From: Paenibacillus sp. FSL W8-0426
GTDB lineage: Bacteria; Bacillota; Bacilli; Paenibacillales; Paenibacillaceae
Reading direction: 5' to 3'
Assembly: GCF_037969725.1 (NCBI RefSeq)
Contig: NZ_CP150203.1
Span: forward strand, 574,001 to 638,000
DNA: 64,000 nucleotides
The notes beneath the pieces are model-generated. The model was not told where the DNA came from, searched no databases, and saw only the letters and a program-made list of their open reading frames with translations. This document shows, in pieces, positions 35,937 to 45,780 of this stretch (the stretch's first letter is position 1; every line of letters begins with the position of its first letter). The translations under genes and the position numbers were made by a program.

Positions 35937-36067
35937 AAACGCCGCATCATCGGGGTTGCTGAAACCCTTGGACTGCGAGGACGGAGCTGGGTTATCGGCT
36001 GCCGGCCTTCGAGTTCTGGATGATCCGTGCGTTTTGCCGACACGTTTTGACTTTGCGTGTTTGCAAC

Positions 36068-36126
36068 AAGTCCGTCTTCCCGTCTCTGGTCCAATCCGCA
36101 GTGAGGAAGGCGGGCTTTTTGTTTTT
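36068..36126 (+). terminator. Riboswitch-controlled terminator before xpt
   Basis: A 13-bp stem (36068-36080 with 36105-36117, two G-U pairs) is followed by TTTTTGTTTTT. CTTCCCGT at 36076-36083, overlapping the 5' arm, is perfectly complementary to ACGGGAAG at 35928-35935 in the P1 3' strand. Ligand binding would therefore free the terminator, giving an OFF switch. Confidence 0.85.
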
Positions 36127-36196
36127 CCCGTTCTCCCGGTGAAGGGTATGAGGCCGGCCGCACATCGCGAGGGCAATTACAGGGGGAAGCTTGCAA

Positions 36197-36784
36197 ATGA
36201 AGTTGTTGAAGGACAAGGTGCGCCAGGAAGGCATTGTGCTGTCCAATCAGGTGCTGAAGGTCGACTCGTTTCTGAACCACCAGATGGACCCGGTGTTGAT
36301 GAAAGAAGTCGGCAAGGAATTCACCCGCCGTTTTGAAGGGGAAAAGATTACACGGGTCCTGACGATCGAATCGTCCGGAATCGCGCCAGGCATCATGACT
36401 GCGCTGGAGTTGAACGTGCCGCTCATTTTTGCACGCAAACAGAAGTCGCTTACGCTGCGCGAGGATATTCTTGTAGAGAAGGTGTACTCCTTCACCAAGC
36501 AGGAAACCAATGAAATCACGGTAGCCAAAAAGTTCATGGAACCGGGCGACCGCGTGCTGATCATCGACGATTTTCTTGCCAACGGCGAAGCGGCATTTGG
36601 TCTGGCACGGATCGTGGAGCAGGTTGGGGCCGAGGTTGTGGGCATCGGCATCGTGATCGAGAAGGCGTTCCAGCCAGGCGGCCGTTTGCTGAAGGAAGCC
36701 GGATACCGCGTGGAGTCGCTGGTTCGCATCGGCGCCCTGTCGGACGGACAGGTCACGTTTGCGGATGAGGAGGGCACGAACTGA
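36197..36784 (+). CDS. xpt: Xanthine phosphoribosyltransferase
   Basis: 195 residues, full length. It converts xanthine and PRPP to XMP for purine salvage in the cytoplasm. The PRPP loop is [20 protein letters not shown] (the DDFLANG motif of Xpt), and [16 protein letters not shown] and ARKQKSLTL are further Xpt hallmarks. The ATG at 36197 is 10 bp after AGGGGG; an in-frame TTG at 36191 is also possible. It lies under the guanine riboswitch and is followed at once by the xanthine permease gene. Confidence 0.95.
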   Translation: MKLLKDKVRQEGIVLSNQVLKVDSFLNHQMDPVLMKEVGKEFTRRFEGEKITRVLTIESSGIAPGIMTALELNVPLIFARKQKSLTLREDILVEKVYSFTKQETNEITVAKKFMEPGDRVLIIDDFLANGEAAFGLARIVEQVGAEVVGIGIVIEKAFQPGGRLLKEAGYRVESLVRIGALSDGQVTFADEEGTN

Positions 36785-36785
36785 T

Positions 36786-38147
36786 ATGGCACGCGAACGT
36801 ATCTTTCAAGGCCACCGTCATCCCATCCAAACGTTCTCGCTGGGGCTCCAGCATGTGCTGGCTATGTATGCAGGGGCCGTGGTGGTGCCGCTCATCGTCA
36901 GCAGTGCGCTCGGTTTTACGACAGAGCAGCTCACATACCTGATCGCGATCGACTTGCTTGCTTGCGGCGTGGCTACGCTGCTGCAGGTATGGGGAAACCG
37001 CTTCTTCGGCGTCGGGCTGCCCGTCATGCTCGGTTGTGCGTTTCAAGCCGTTTCGCCAATGATCCTGATCGGCATGAAGAGCGGAGTGTCAGCCATCTAT
37101 GGCGCCATCATTGCCTCCGGATTGTTCGTGGTATTGTTCTCGGGATTGTTCGGCAAACTGATCCGGCTCTTCCCGCCTGTCGTGACGGGTTCAGTAGTAA
37201 CCATTATCGGACTTACCCTGATTCCGGTCGCATTTAATGACCTGGGCGGCGGTCAGGGAGCCGAGGACTTCGGCAGCGGTACTCATCTGATCCTTGGTTT
37301 TGGCGTGCTGGTGTTCATCATCCTGATGACGCGTTTCACGACAGGATTCCTGCGTTCCATTTCCGTATTGGTCGGACTGCTTGCAGGCACGATTGCAGCC
37401 GGATTCATGGGCGCGGTCGATTTCGCACCGGTTCGCGAAGCGAGCTGGTTCCATGTCGTGCAGCCGTTTTATTTCGGGAAGCCGACCTTTGAAATCGTTC
37501 CGATTCTGACCATGATTCTGGTTTCCATCGTCAGCGTAGCGGAGTCCACGGGTGTGTTTATGGCGCTGGGCAAAATTTTGGACAGAGACCTTGACTCGAA
37601 GGATTTGGCGCGCGGTTATCGTGCCGAAGGATTGGCCATCGTGCTCGGCGGTATTTTCAATTCGTTCCCGTATACGACGTATTCGCAAAACGTAGGGCTT
37701 GTCCAGATGACCCGCGTCAAAACGCGTGATGTGATCGTTGTTGCCGGCGGATTGCTGGTCGTCATCGGATTCGTACCGAAAATCGCGGCGCTGGCGCAGC
37801 TGATTCCAGGTTCGGTTCTGGGCGGGGCGATGGTAGCCTTGTTCGGCATGGTTGTGTCTTCCGGCATCCGTATTTTGGGCACGCAAGTCGATCTGGGCCG
37901 TCATGAAAATCTGTTCATCATTGCCTGCTCCGTCGGGATGGGGCTTGGCGTAACGGTCGTTCCGCAATTGTTTGCGGGTGCGCCGGATTGGGCGCAAATC
38001 ATGCTCGGCAACGGCATCATTGCCGGCAGCTTTACAGCCATTTTCATGAACCTGTTGTTTAATGGACTGGGTACAAAGGAATCTGCAGCCCGGATGGCCG
38101 AGAAACAGGCTGAAGGCATTCTTGGAGAAACGGGCAAATCGGCATAA
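36786..38147 (+). CDS. pbuX: Xanthine permease
   Basis: 453 residues with about 12-14 membrane helices, of the nucleobase:cation symporter 2 family. Family markers: SLGLQHVLAMYAGAVVVPLIV at the start, GCAFQAVSPMILIG, and the signature GLAIVLGGIFNSFPYTTYSQNVGLVQMT. The ATG has GAGGAGGG 10 bp upstream, one base after the xpt stop codon, so the two are translated from one mRNA under the guanine riboswitch. An in-frame start at 36759 inside xpt is less likely. A terminator lies at 38325-38373. Confidence 0.94.
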   Translation: MARERIFQGHRHPIQTFSLGLQHVLAMYAGAVVVPLIVSSALGFTTEQLTYLIAIDLLACGVATLLQVWGNRFFGVGLPVMLGCAFQAVSPMILIGMKSGVSAIYGAIIASGLFVVLFSGLFGKLIRLFPPVVTGSVVTIIGLTLIPVAFNDLGGGQGAEDFGSGTHLILGFGVLVFIILMTRFTTGFLRSISVLVGLLAGTIAAGFMGAVDFAPVREASWFHVVQPFYFGKPTFEIVPILTMILVSIVSVAESTGVFMALGKILDRDLDSKDLARGYRAEGLAIVLGGIFNSFPYTTYSQNVGLVQMTRVKTRDVIVVAGGLLVVIGFVPKIAALAQLIPGSVLGGAMVALFGMVVSSGIRILGTQVDLGRHENLFIIACSVGMGLGVTVVPQLFAGAPDWAQIMLGNGIIAGSFTAIFMNLLFNGLGTKESAARMAEKQAEGILGETGKSA

Positions 38148-38245
38148 TCGTCGGGGAGCCTGATCGGGGAAGCCAAGCTGCATCTTGTTATATATGTTGA
38201 ATGGTTAACCATGTAAATTCATGTGGTTAATCTCGCAAATGATAT

Positions 38246-38284
38246 ACAGCGTAAATCATGAATCTCATGAATGATTTACGCTGT
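38246..38284. repeat. Perfect 14-bp inverted repeat downstream of pbuX
   Basis: ACAGCGTAAATCAT (38246-38259) and its complement (38271-38284) flank an 11-base spacer with TCATGA. No T-run follows, so it is not a standard terminator. Two near-copies of GTCATGAACC follow at about 38296-38320. Together with the terminator it fills the 314-bp gap 38148-38461. Confidence 0.5.
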
Positions 38285-38324
38285 GAATGATTCAGGTCAT
38301 GAACCGCTTACGTCATGAACCACT

Positions 38325-38373
38325 ACACCGAGAACATCGGCATCGGCTGCCATGTTTTCGGTGTTTTTGTTTT
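38325..38373 (+). terminator. Rho-independent terminator of xpt-pbuX
   Basis: ACACCGAGAACAT pairs with ATGTTTTCGGTGT (one G-U pair) and is followed by TTTTTGTTTT. Confidence 0.85.
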
Positions 38374-38461
38374 GGCTGGAAAACGTCGGGTCAGGTAATG
38401 AGGATGAACGGTTGGGGGCGTGAAATGTTGATATCCGATTTATTATGTTTACTCACCTAAA

Positions 38462-38800
38462 TTAGAAATGACGCATCTGCTTTTCCGCAAAATCGCCGAC
38501 CCATGGCAGCTTGAGCCATTTTCCCTGCAAGCTGGTGACCACCATGATGAGCCAAACGACCAAGCCCAGCATGGACAACAGCGCAGCCAGGAGCGCACCG
38601 AACAGGGGGAGAAAGGCAGACAGGACGTGGCCCACCATAATGATGCCGAACACGGTAACCGATTGCAGCGCATGAAAGAGAACGAACCGGCTCCGTTTCT
38701 CCACCGCCAGAAAGATGATGCCGCCTACAAAGGTAAACAGGTAACAGAGCATGGCTGCGATATTTTCATCCAGACCGCTTGACGATTTTCTGGAAGGCAT
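38462..38800 (-). CDS. Small membrane protein, DUF4870-like
   Basis: 112 residues with three predicted membrane helices (MLCYLFTFVGGIIFLAVE, FHALQSVTVFGIIMVGHVL, ALLSMLGLVVWLIMVVTSL) and the pattern of the DUF4870/Tic20-like family: DENIAAMLCYL, then RFVLFHALQS. Function unknown. AAAGGAGG lies upstream on the minus strand. It is alone between the xpt-pbuX terminator and the siderophore genes. Confidence 0.78.
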   Translation of the reverse strand: MPSRKSSSGLDENIAAMLCYLFTFVGGIIFLAVEKRSRFVLFHALQSVTVFGIIMVGHVLSAFLPLFGALLAALLSMLGLVVWLIMVVTSLQGKWLKLPWVGDFAEKQMRHF

Positions 38801-38924
38801 TCCGGCCCAGCCTCCTTTGTCCTTTTTCTATAGGTTATGAGCGAGAGGGACAGAACTGAACCGTGATCTGATTGTTCCGAATAATTCAAGTTGCTGCCTT
38901 AGGTCTTTCCCTAGGTCCTTCCTT

Positions 38925-38966
38925 AAAACGTGAAGAAGCCCGTCTCCCTTTGGATGCAGGCTTCTT
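38925..38966 (-). terminator. Terminator of the exporter-siderophore synthetase unit
   Basis: On the minus strand AAGAAGCC pairs with GGCTTCTT across an 18-base loop and is followed by CACGTTTT, 7 bp after the synthetase stop codon. Confidence 0.55.
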
Positions 38967-38972
38967 AGTATG

Positions 38973-40829
38973 CTATTCCTTCACCCGCATCGGGTTCGGA
39001 ATATCCACGTATAACGGCGTTTCGCCCCGCTGATGGAATCGGCTGAGCAGATTGGCTTTCGCCGGAAGCGTGGGTACAGTGAGCAGGTCGCAGACGATGT
39101 GTTCCAGCAACGATCCGGGCAGTGCCTGTTCGCGAAGACGCTCCAGCGTTCGGCTTGCAATATGCCAGAAGGGCATCTCCGACTGTCCGGAGTAATAGGC
39201 CAAACGTTGTACGACATGGCTGAGATGATTGACGAAAAAATAATACTTCAAACGATGGCGCGCCTGCTCCTCCGAATACAGGACCGGGCTGTCCCTTTGG
39301 ACGATCGTCCCGATCCAGCCCTGCTGCTCCGCAAGCTCCCGATTCACGCTGATGCCTTCCAGATCGCGCACGATGAAAGAGGACGGTTTGCCATCATGGA
39401 GGCGCAGCATCGAATTTTGCACATGCGCTTCCAGGCTGATTCCCGTTTCGGCGTAGAGCCGCAGCATCGGCGCGACGGTCAGCTCCGCATATTCGCGGAA
39501 CCAGGCCTGCCAATCCGGCTGAAAATTTGTATCGACTTCTCCGCCTGAACCTGCCTGTTTGCTTTCCCGCACGGCGCGGAACAGAAGCGGTTCGCGTTCG
39601 CCGGGCAGCACCTCCATCAGCGAAGCGATGACGTAAGGTATGCCTTGGGCACTGCCGACCTCGTCGGGTGCTTCACGCACGATCATGGAAAAGCCGGACA
39701 TCAGCTGCTCCCGTCTCGTCGGGGAAGAAGCTTGCGGCGGTTCCAGTGTACGATAGCCTTTTTCCAGCAAAATTTGAAAACGCCGGGACTGCCAACGTTC
39801 CTTTATACTCGCCACAATGCTCGACGCATCCAGCGTCCGCAGCAGCTGTTCCTCATTGTTCTCGCGAATGAAATTGGTGATCCGAATATGCAGGGAGAGC
39901 TTGTAGAAACACCGATCCTTCGGGTTCCACACCGTCCTGACCGATGAAGTGGGAACCACGGCAGGGCCCGTGCTGCCCAAATCGACCAGGTGCCCCTCTG
40001 CCAGTAACTTCTGCACCGATTCAAGCGAGCGCAAGTATCCTGCCTGCCAAGGGTGGCAAGGGAGCAATACGTAATGGCTGCGTTCCGACGGAAGAAGACG
40101 ATGCGCGGCTTCCCTCATTTCGGCAGGGATCCAGGAAGCGTCCGATGCGCCGTCCGCGGGATCAAGCCAGTCTTCGCCGATCCATTCAGGCGCTGCGGCA
40201 AAGCAGCTGAGCGGAAATGTTACGCCATATTCCGGCGAATAAGCGAGCGAATCGGCAGAACTGAAGCCTTCAAGGCTTTTTGGCGTCGGATGGAACGGAT
40301 GTCCGCACAACAAGGCCTGCTCGGCAGCGTTGAAGTCCAGACTGGCCGGAGGCCCGGACACGTAAGCATGCTCAAGATAGGATTCCATATGCTGCAGGCT
40401 GTTGGTAACCATCTGCTGCAACTCGATCTTTTGGGCCATGGCATCATGAGATGTTCCTTGTTGAGACAGCGCAATGTCGTCCAGCAGAAGGGCAACGGCT
40501 TCCTCAAAAGATAGCGCTTTCCAATCGTCCGGATGTTGTCGTTCAATTTCGGAGGCATACAGGTTTTCCCCATAAACGTGATGCCCGGCCAGCGAGCGGT
40601 GAAGCAGCGAACCGTAAACGATCTGTCCGATGGATGGGAGCTTAATGGCCAGCGATATGTTCGGTAGGCGAGAATCTGTGAAGTAAGGATCATGCTGTCC
40701 CGTTTCGCGCAAATAGGCGTTCAGTATCCTGCTCAGCATTTCGCGGCGAGCCAGCAGGGAAGGAGAAGGCGAGCCCTCCTCCAACCAAGCATGGCCTTGT
40801 AACGGGTCGATGAGTTGCTCTTTGCTCAT
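38973..40829 (-). CDS. IucA/IucC family siderophore synthetase
   Basis: 618 residues, an NRPS-independent siderophore (NIS) synthetase that joins a carboxylate to an amine using ATP. Family motifs: GHPFHPTPKSLEGF (176-189), the LLPCHPWQAGYL motif, KLSLHIRITNFIREN and the FhuF-like C-terminal domain (about 470-600) ending in the usual helical region. It differs clearly from the two tandem synthetases on the plus strand, so it probably performs a different condensation. The ATG at 40829 has AAAGGA upstream. It lies 22 bp after the MFS exporter gene and is cotranscribed with it. Confidence 0.9.
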   Translation of the reverse strand: MSKEQLIDPLQGHAWLEEGSPSPSLLARREMLSRILNAYLRETGQHDPYFTDSRLPNISLAIKLPSIGQIVYGSLLHRSLAGHHVYGENLYASEIERQHPDDWKALSFEEAVALLLDDIALSQQGTSHDAMAQKIELQQMVTNSLQHMESYLEHAYVSGPPASLDFNAAEQALLCGHPFHPTPKSLEGFSSADSLAYSPEYGVTFPLSCFAAAPEWIGEDWLDPADGASDASWIPAEMREAAHRLLPSERSHYVLLPCHPWQAGYLRSLESVQKLLAEGHLVDLGSTGPAVVPTSSVRTVWNPKDRCFYKLSLHIRITNFIRENNEEQLLRTLDASSIVASIKERWQSRRFQILLEKGYRTLEPPQASSPTRREQLMSGFSMIVREAPDEVGSAQGIPYVIASLMEVLPGEREPLLFRAVRESKQAGSGGEVDTNFQPDWQAWFREYAELTVAPMLRLYAETGISLEAHVQNSMLRLHDGKPSSFIVRDLEGISVNRELAEQQGWIGTIVQRDSPVLYSEEQARHRLKYYFFVNHLSHVVQRLAYYSGQSEMPFWHIASRTLERLREQALPGSLLEHIVCDLLTVPTLPAKANLLSRFHQRGETPLYVDIPNPMRVKE

Positions 40830-40851
40830 GGTCAAGTCGTCCTTTCGTGAT

Positions 40852-42165
40852 TTATTGGAGCGGCACCTGCAAGGGGGCTTGTCTTTCGGACACAGGGCTG
40901 CGCGGAACGAGGAATAGAGCTGCAACCATGACAAATCCCATGACGAGGTATACCGCCGATATTCCCCAAGCAGCGCCGATCCAAACGCCAAGCGTAGGTC
41001 CCGTGAGCTGCCCGACCATCAGCATGCTGTTGGTTGCGCCGATCCGGACGCCGCGGTCCGAGTCGGTTGACGACCGCAGCACGTTCAGCATGACGGTCTG
41101 AAGCAGGGCGCTATAGAAAAAGCCCTGCAGGAAGCGAATGGCGATCAGCCATGCCACGCCAAGCGGAAGTGTATGCGCCAGTACGCAAATTCCGCACAAC
41201 AGAGCTGCCCAACGGAGATTGCGCTCGGGTGCATGCCGGTCGTTCCGCTTGCCCCACCAGGATGCGCCCACGAGTTCGCCGACGGAAGACATGGCCAGCA
41301 GCAGTCCGACGACAAGCGCCGCGGTGGACGACGGAATGAGCTCGCGGATGAATGGCGTAAACATCGTGAATGTTGCAAAATCGACCAGCTTGAACACGAT
41401 TCCGGCAAGTACCAATCTTCTGGCTAACGGATGAAAAACAAGCGAACGGAACGCGTGTAGAATGCCGCCTTTGTCGGGCGGAGCTTTCGCAGCCGATTCT
41501 GTGACTGGAACGGATCGTTGAACTGGCGAAGCTGATCCGTCCGCACTTTTATCCGCAGAAAAAGGGATGGAAAGGCTCTTGCCCGGCTTAGCCGCACCTG
41601 CAAGCGAAGAGGCGGCCAGCAGGGCGAAGGCCATCGTCAATCCGGCCGTAATGAACAAGAGCGGGCGGCTTCCCCACGTATTGACGCAGATGCTGCCGAG
41701 CAGTGGACCGACGAGCAGTCCGGCTGCCGATGCCCGCTCCAGTCTGCCAAGCGCAAACCCTTGCTGCTTGGCGGGCGCATGCGATCCGACGAAGGCGCTG
41801 CTGGCATCGGATATGCCCCCGAAGGCCCCTTGGCAGAGACGGAACAAAAAGAATTGGAACGGCGTCTGTGCGATGCCCATCAAGAACATGCTCAGTGCCA
41901 GGCCGACAAGGGCGCGAACGACCATCCATTTGCGGCTCCACCGATCCCCGATTTTCCCCCAGAAGGGAGTGAGCAGGGCGTACGAAAGGGCGGGCGCAGA
42001 TACGGACAGACCGGTCCACATCAGCACTTCCTCGGGGGTTCCCGCGTTCATGTGCTCCATGTAGTACGGAATGAACGGGCTGATTCCCGTCAGTCCTGCA
42101 CTGGAAAGAAACCGTCCCCCGGAGAGGATGCGAATGCTCTGGTTCCAGGCTTTATGTGGCATCAT
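40852..42165 (-). CDS. MFS transporter, probable siderophore exporter
   Basis: 437 residues with 12 predicted membrane helices. The loop after helix 2 has FWGKIGDRWSRKWMVVRALVG, the major-facilitator motif A. Encoded between synthetase genes and reading away from the biosynthetic operon, it corresponds to SbnD of staphyloferrin B clusters, which exports the finished siderophore. The ribosome site is weak; either of two adjacent ATG codons (42165, 42162) could start. A Fur-box-like site lies in its promoter region at 42223-42237. Confidence 0.87.
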   Translation of the reverse strand: MMPHKAWNQSIRILSGGRFLSSAGLTGISPFIPYYMEHMNAGTPEEVLMWTGLSVSAPALSYALLTPFWGKIGDRWSRKWMVVRALVGLALSMFLMGIAQTPFQFFLFRLCQGAFGGISDASSAFVGSHAPAKQQGFALGRLERASAAGLLVGPLLGSICVNTWGSRPLLFITAGLTMAFALLAASSLAGAAKPGKSLSIPFSADKSADGSASPVQRSVPVTESAAKAPPDKGGILHAFRSLVFHPLARRLVLAGIVFKLVDFATFTMFTPFIRELIPSSTAALVVGLLLAMSSVGELVGASWWGKRNDRHAPERNLRWAALLCGICVLAHTLPLGVAWLIAIRFLQGFFYSALLQTVMLNVLRSSTDSDRGVRIGATNSMLMVGQLTGPTLGVWIGAAWGISAVYLVMGFVMVAALFLVPRSPVSERQAPLQVPLQ

Positions 42166-42222
42166 TTTGCCGTTTCACCCACCCCGATTTTGGAAATTAC
42201 AAGCAATTGCTGAACAGATTAT

Positions 42223-42244
42223 CAAGAATGATTCTCAATGTCAA
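42223..42244 (-). promoter_or_regulatory. Fur-box-like site and -35 of the exporter-synthetase unit
   Basis: CAAGAATGATTCTCA (42223-42237) matches the 7-1-7 Fur box at 10 of 14 positions. A minus-strand TTGACA occupies 42244-42239, so the site falls in the spacer of that promoter; the -10 is unclear (GATAAT at 15 bp or TAATCT at 17 bp). Confidence 0.5.
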
Positions 42245-42282
42245 TGCCGATTTTTGTGAAAAATTCTCTGTCGATTTTTCGG

Positions 42283-43414
<1,132 letters not shown>

Positions 43415-43439
43415 ATCGAACAAGGGAGAGAATGACGAT

Positions 43440-44462
43440 ATGAGTACCGTTCAACAGGAACACAGCCTTTTGTATTTAAATAAACAAGACATTATAGATC
43501 TCCAAGGGCTGCAATCAGAACCATATGTCAAAGCAGTTACCCGAGCGTTGGAGCTGCATGCCCGCAAAGATACTGTCCAACCGCTCAAGCCATACCTTCG
43601 GGTGAACGAAGAGACCGGGCATATCGCCGACCGGATTATCGCAATGCCCGCCTATGTTGGCGGAGATATTGCGATCAGCGGTTTGAAGTGGATCGGCAGC
43701 AAACACGACAATCCGCAAAAACGCCAAAAGGAACGTGCAAGCGCTCTTATCATCCTGAACGACCCCGAAAGCAACTATCCGGTTGCCGTGATGGAGGGCA
43801 GCATTATTAGCGGCATGCGGACTGCGGCGGTAACGGTGATCGGTGCCAGGCATTTGGCAAAAGAGGGATTCCGCGTCGTCAGCGTGATCGGCTGCGGCGT
43901 CATTGCAAAAATGCAGGCGATGTCGCTGCTGGAGCAATTCAGCTCCATTCGTGAGCTGCACTTGTTTGATCTGAATGCCGATACGGCCCGGAGCCTTGCG
44001 GACGAGATAAGCTCCCGCTTCGGCGATGTGGATGTACAAGTAGCCGTATCCTCCGAGCAGGCCGTTCGCAAGGCGGAAGTGCTGGTGACGGCAACGGTGG
44101 CTTCTGCGCCTCACATTCCTTACGAGTGGCTGTCCAAAGGCACGTTTGTAAGCAACATTTCGATCATGGACCTGCACAAGGACGCGTTTGTTCAGGCAGA
44201 CAAGGTGGTGGTGGATGATTGGGACCAGTCCAACCGCGAGAAAAAAATCATCAACCAGCTGGTGCTGGAAGGCAGGTTCTCCCGCGAGCAGCTGCACGCC
44301 GAGCTCGGCGAGATTCTGATCGGAGCCAAGCCTGGCCGGGAGCATGACGACGAGATTATCGTACTGAACCCGATGGGCATGGCCATCGAGGATATTTCAA
44401 GCGCTGCGGAGATGTATGCCCGTGCGGTTGAGCAGGGGAAAGGAACGCGGCTATGGCTGTAA
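43440..44462 (+). CDS. sbnB: SbnB-like dehydrogenase for 2,3-diaminopropionate synthesis
   Basis: 340 residues of the ornithine cyclodeaminase/mu-crystallin family. The NAD-binding motif is VIGCGVIAKMQAM (GCGVIA at 151-156); the N-terminal half has RVNEETGHIADRIIAMPAYVGGD, matching the SbnB branch. In staphyloferrin B synthesis SbnB oxidatively splits the SbnA product to L-2,3-diaminopropionate and 2-oxoglutarate, both building blocks of that siderophore. The ATG at 43440 is 9 bp after AAGGGAGAG; an in-frame start at 43401 lies inside the previous gene. It overlaps the next gene by 10 bp. Confidence 0.9.
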   Translation: MSTVQQEHSLLYLNKQDIIDLQGLQSEPYVKAVTRALELHARKDTVQPLKPYLRVNEETGHIADRIIAMPAYVGGDIAISGLKWIGSKHDNPQKRQKERASALIILNDPESNYPVAVMEGSIISGMRTAAVTVIGARHLAKEGFRVVSVIGCGVIAKMQAMSLLEQFSSIRELHLFDLNADTARSLADEISSRFGDVDVQVAVSSEQAVRKAEVLVTATVASAPHIPYEWLSKGTFVSNISIMDLHKDAFVQADKVVVDDWDQSNREKKIINQLVLEGRFSREQLHAELGEILIGAKPGREHDDEIIVLNPMGMAIEDISSAAEMYARAVEQGKGTRLWL

Positions 44463-45739
44463 GTCGGCAGGAACCGAACGTAAGCTTTGAACAGCAGCGC
44501 GGGCGTATCCATGCCCACGTTCGCGAAATGAAGCAGCGGGGTCATGAACCGGTGTGCGCTTATATCCGGGACGTGAGTGCATTGGTTAGCCATGTACGTC
44601 AGCGCGTGCAATCGATGCCGCCGTCCAGCAGGCTGTTCTATGCCATCAAAGCAAACTCGGAAGAACATGTTCTAAGGGCGTTGGCTCCGGTGGTGCATGG
44701 CTTCGAGGTTGCATCACTCGGCGAGGTTGCGAAGGTTCGCGAGGTGTCGGCCGATATTCCGATCGTTTTTGGCGGCCCGGGCAAAACCGAAGCCGAACTG
44801 ACCGGTGCCATCGATTACGGGGTACAGCTCATTCACGCGGAAAGCCTGCATGAGCTGAACAAGCTGAACGATCTCGCAGGAAAACGCGGCGTGACGGTAT
44901 CCGTGCTGCTGCGCATCAACCTGAAAGGGCCGCTGCCCCAGGCCACGCTGGCGATGGGCGGACGTCCCACCCAGTTCGGCATCGATGAGGACATACTGCC
45001 GATCGTGGCGGAGCTGGCCATGGGGATGGAGAATGTCAGGGTGGAAGGATTTCACTTCCACTCGCTCTCCAACAACCTTGCCGCAGACCAGCATGTGAAG
45101 CTGGTCGAATATTATTGCCGACTTGCCCGCGAATGGGCCGCGCAATATGGTTTTCCTTTGCGGTATTTGAACGCGGGAGGAGGAATCGGCGTGAACTATG
45201 CGGATCTGGAACGACAATTCGAGTGGGAGGCATTCGTAGGGGAACTTGCTCCAATGCTGGACAGGGAATTGCCTCAAGGCACCACGCTGCTGTTTGAGTG
45301 CGGCCGCTATCTTACGGCATCCAGCGGTTATTATGCGACAGAAGTGCTGGACGTGAAAAAGAACCATGGGCGGACATATGCCATCGTGCGCGGCGGCACG
45401 CATCATTTTCGGCTGCCGGTGTCCTGGCAGCACAGTCACCCGTTCGAGGTGATCCGCGTGGAGGAGTGGCCGCATGAATACGCGCGGCCTGCGGTGTACG
45501 GGGAACCATTCACGGTTGTCGGGCAGCTGTGCACGCCGAAGGACGTGCTGGCAAGCGATGTCGTTGCCGGCGAGGTGCGCGTCGGGGACATTCTGCTGTT
45601 TCAATATGCCGGTGCTTACGGCTGGGCCATTTCGCATCATGATTTTCTCAGCCATCCCCATCCTGAGCATGTGTATTTGACTTCATCGCCGCAACAAGAG
45701 CATCCGCAGGAATCAGGGGAATCTGAGCAGAGCAGGTAG
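44453..45739 (+). CDS. sbnH: SbnH-like type III PLP decarboxylase
   Basis: 428 residues, alanine-racemase/ODC-type fold with a barrel (about 35-280) and a C-terminal beta domain. PLP lysine K66 in FYAIKANSE, phosphate-binding GGGIGVN, and late CTPKDVLASD, the usual CxxxD motif shared by diaminopimelate/ornithine decarboxylases. In staphyloferrin B assembly SbnH decarboxylates the citryl-diaminopropionate intermediate to give the ethylenediamine unit. Its place between sbnB and two synthetases favours that over lysine biosynthesis. The ATG overlaps the end of sbnB. Confidence 0.87.
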   Translation: MAVSRQEPNVSFEQQRGRIHAHVREMKQRGHEPVCAYIRDVSALVSHVRQRVQSMPPSSRLFYAIKANSEEHVLRALAPVVHGFEVASLGEVAKVREVSADIPIVFGGPGKTEAELTGAIDYGVQLIHAESLHELNKLNDLAGKRGVTVSVLLRINLKGPLPQATLAMGGRPTQFGIDEDILPIVAELAMGMENVRVEGFHFHSLSNNLAADQHVKLVEYYCRLAREWAAQYGFPLRYLNAGGGIGVNYADLERQFEWEAFVGELAPMLDRELPQGTTLLFECGRYLTASSGYYATEVLDVKKNHGRTYAIVRGGTHHFRLPVSWQHSHPFEVIRVEEWPHEYARPAVYGEPFTVVGQLCTPKDVLASDVVAGEVRVGDILLFQYAGAYGWAISHHDFLSHPHPEHVYLTSSPQQEHPQESGESEQSR

Positions 45740-45780
45740 GCAGTGCATGACAAAAATTTGATCAGGGAGGTACCGCGCGC

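Noticed and set aside
36068..36126. Terminator taken as the end of an upstream gene.
   Set aside because: The complementarity to the aptamer P1 strand and lack of an upstream co-directional gene show that it belongs to the riboswitch.
35875..36336. A 153-codon frame through the riboswitch.
   Set aside because: It covers the aptamer, its terminator and the start of xpt in another frame, and resembles no protein.
44453..45739. Diaminopimelate decarboxylase for lysine synthesis.
   Set aside because: The fold fits, but its place between sbnB-like and NIS synthetase genes and the overlap with sbnB favour the SbnH role.
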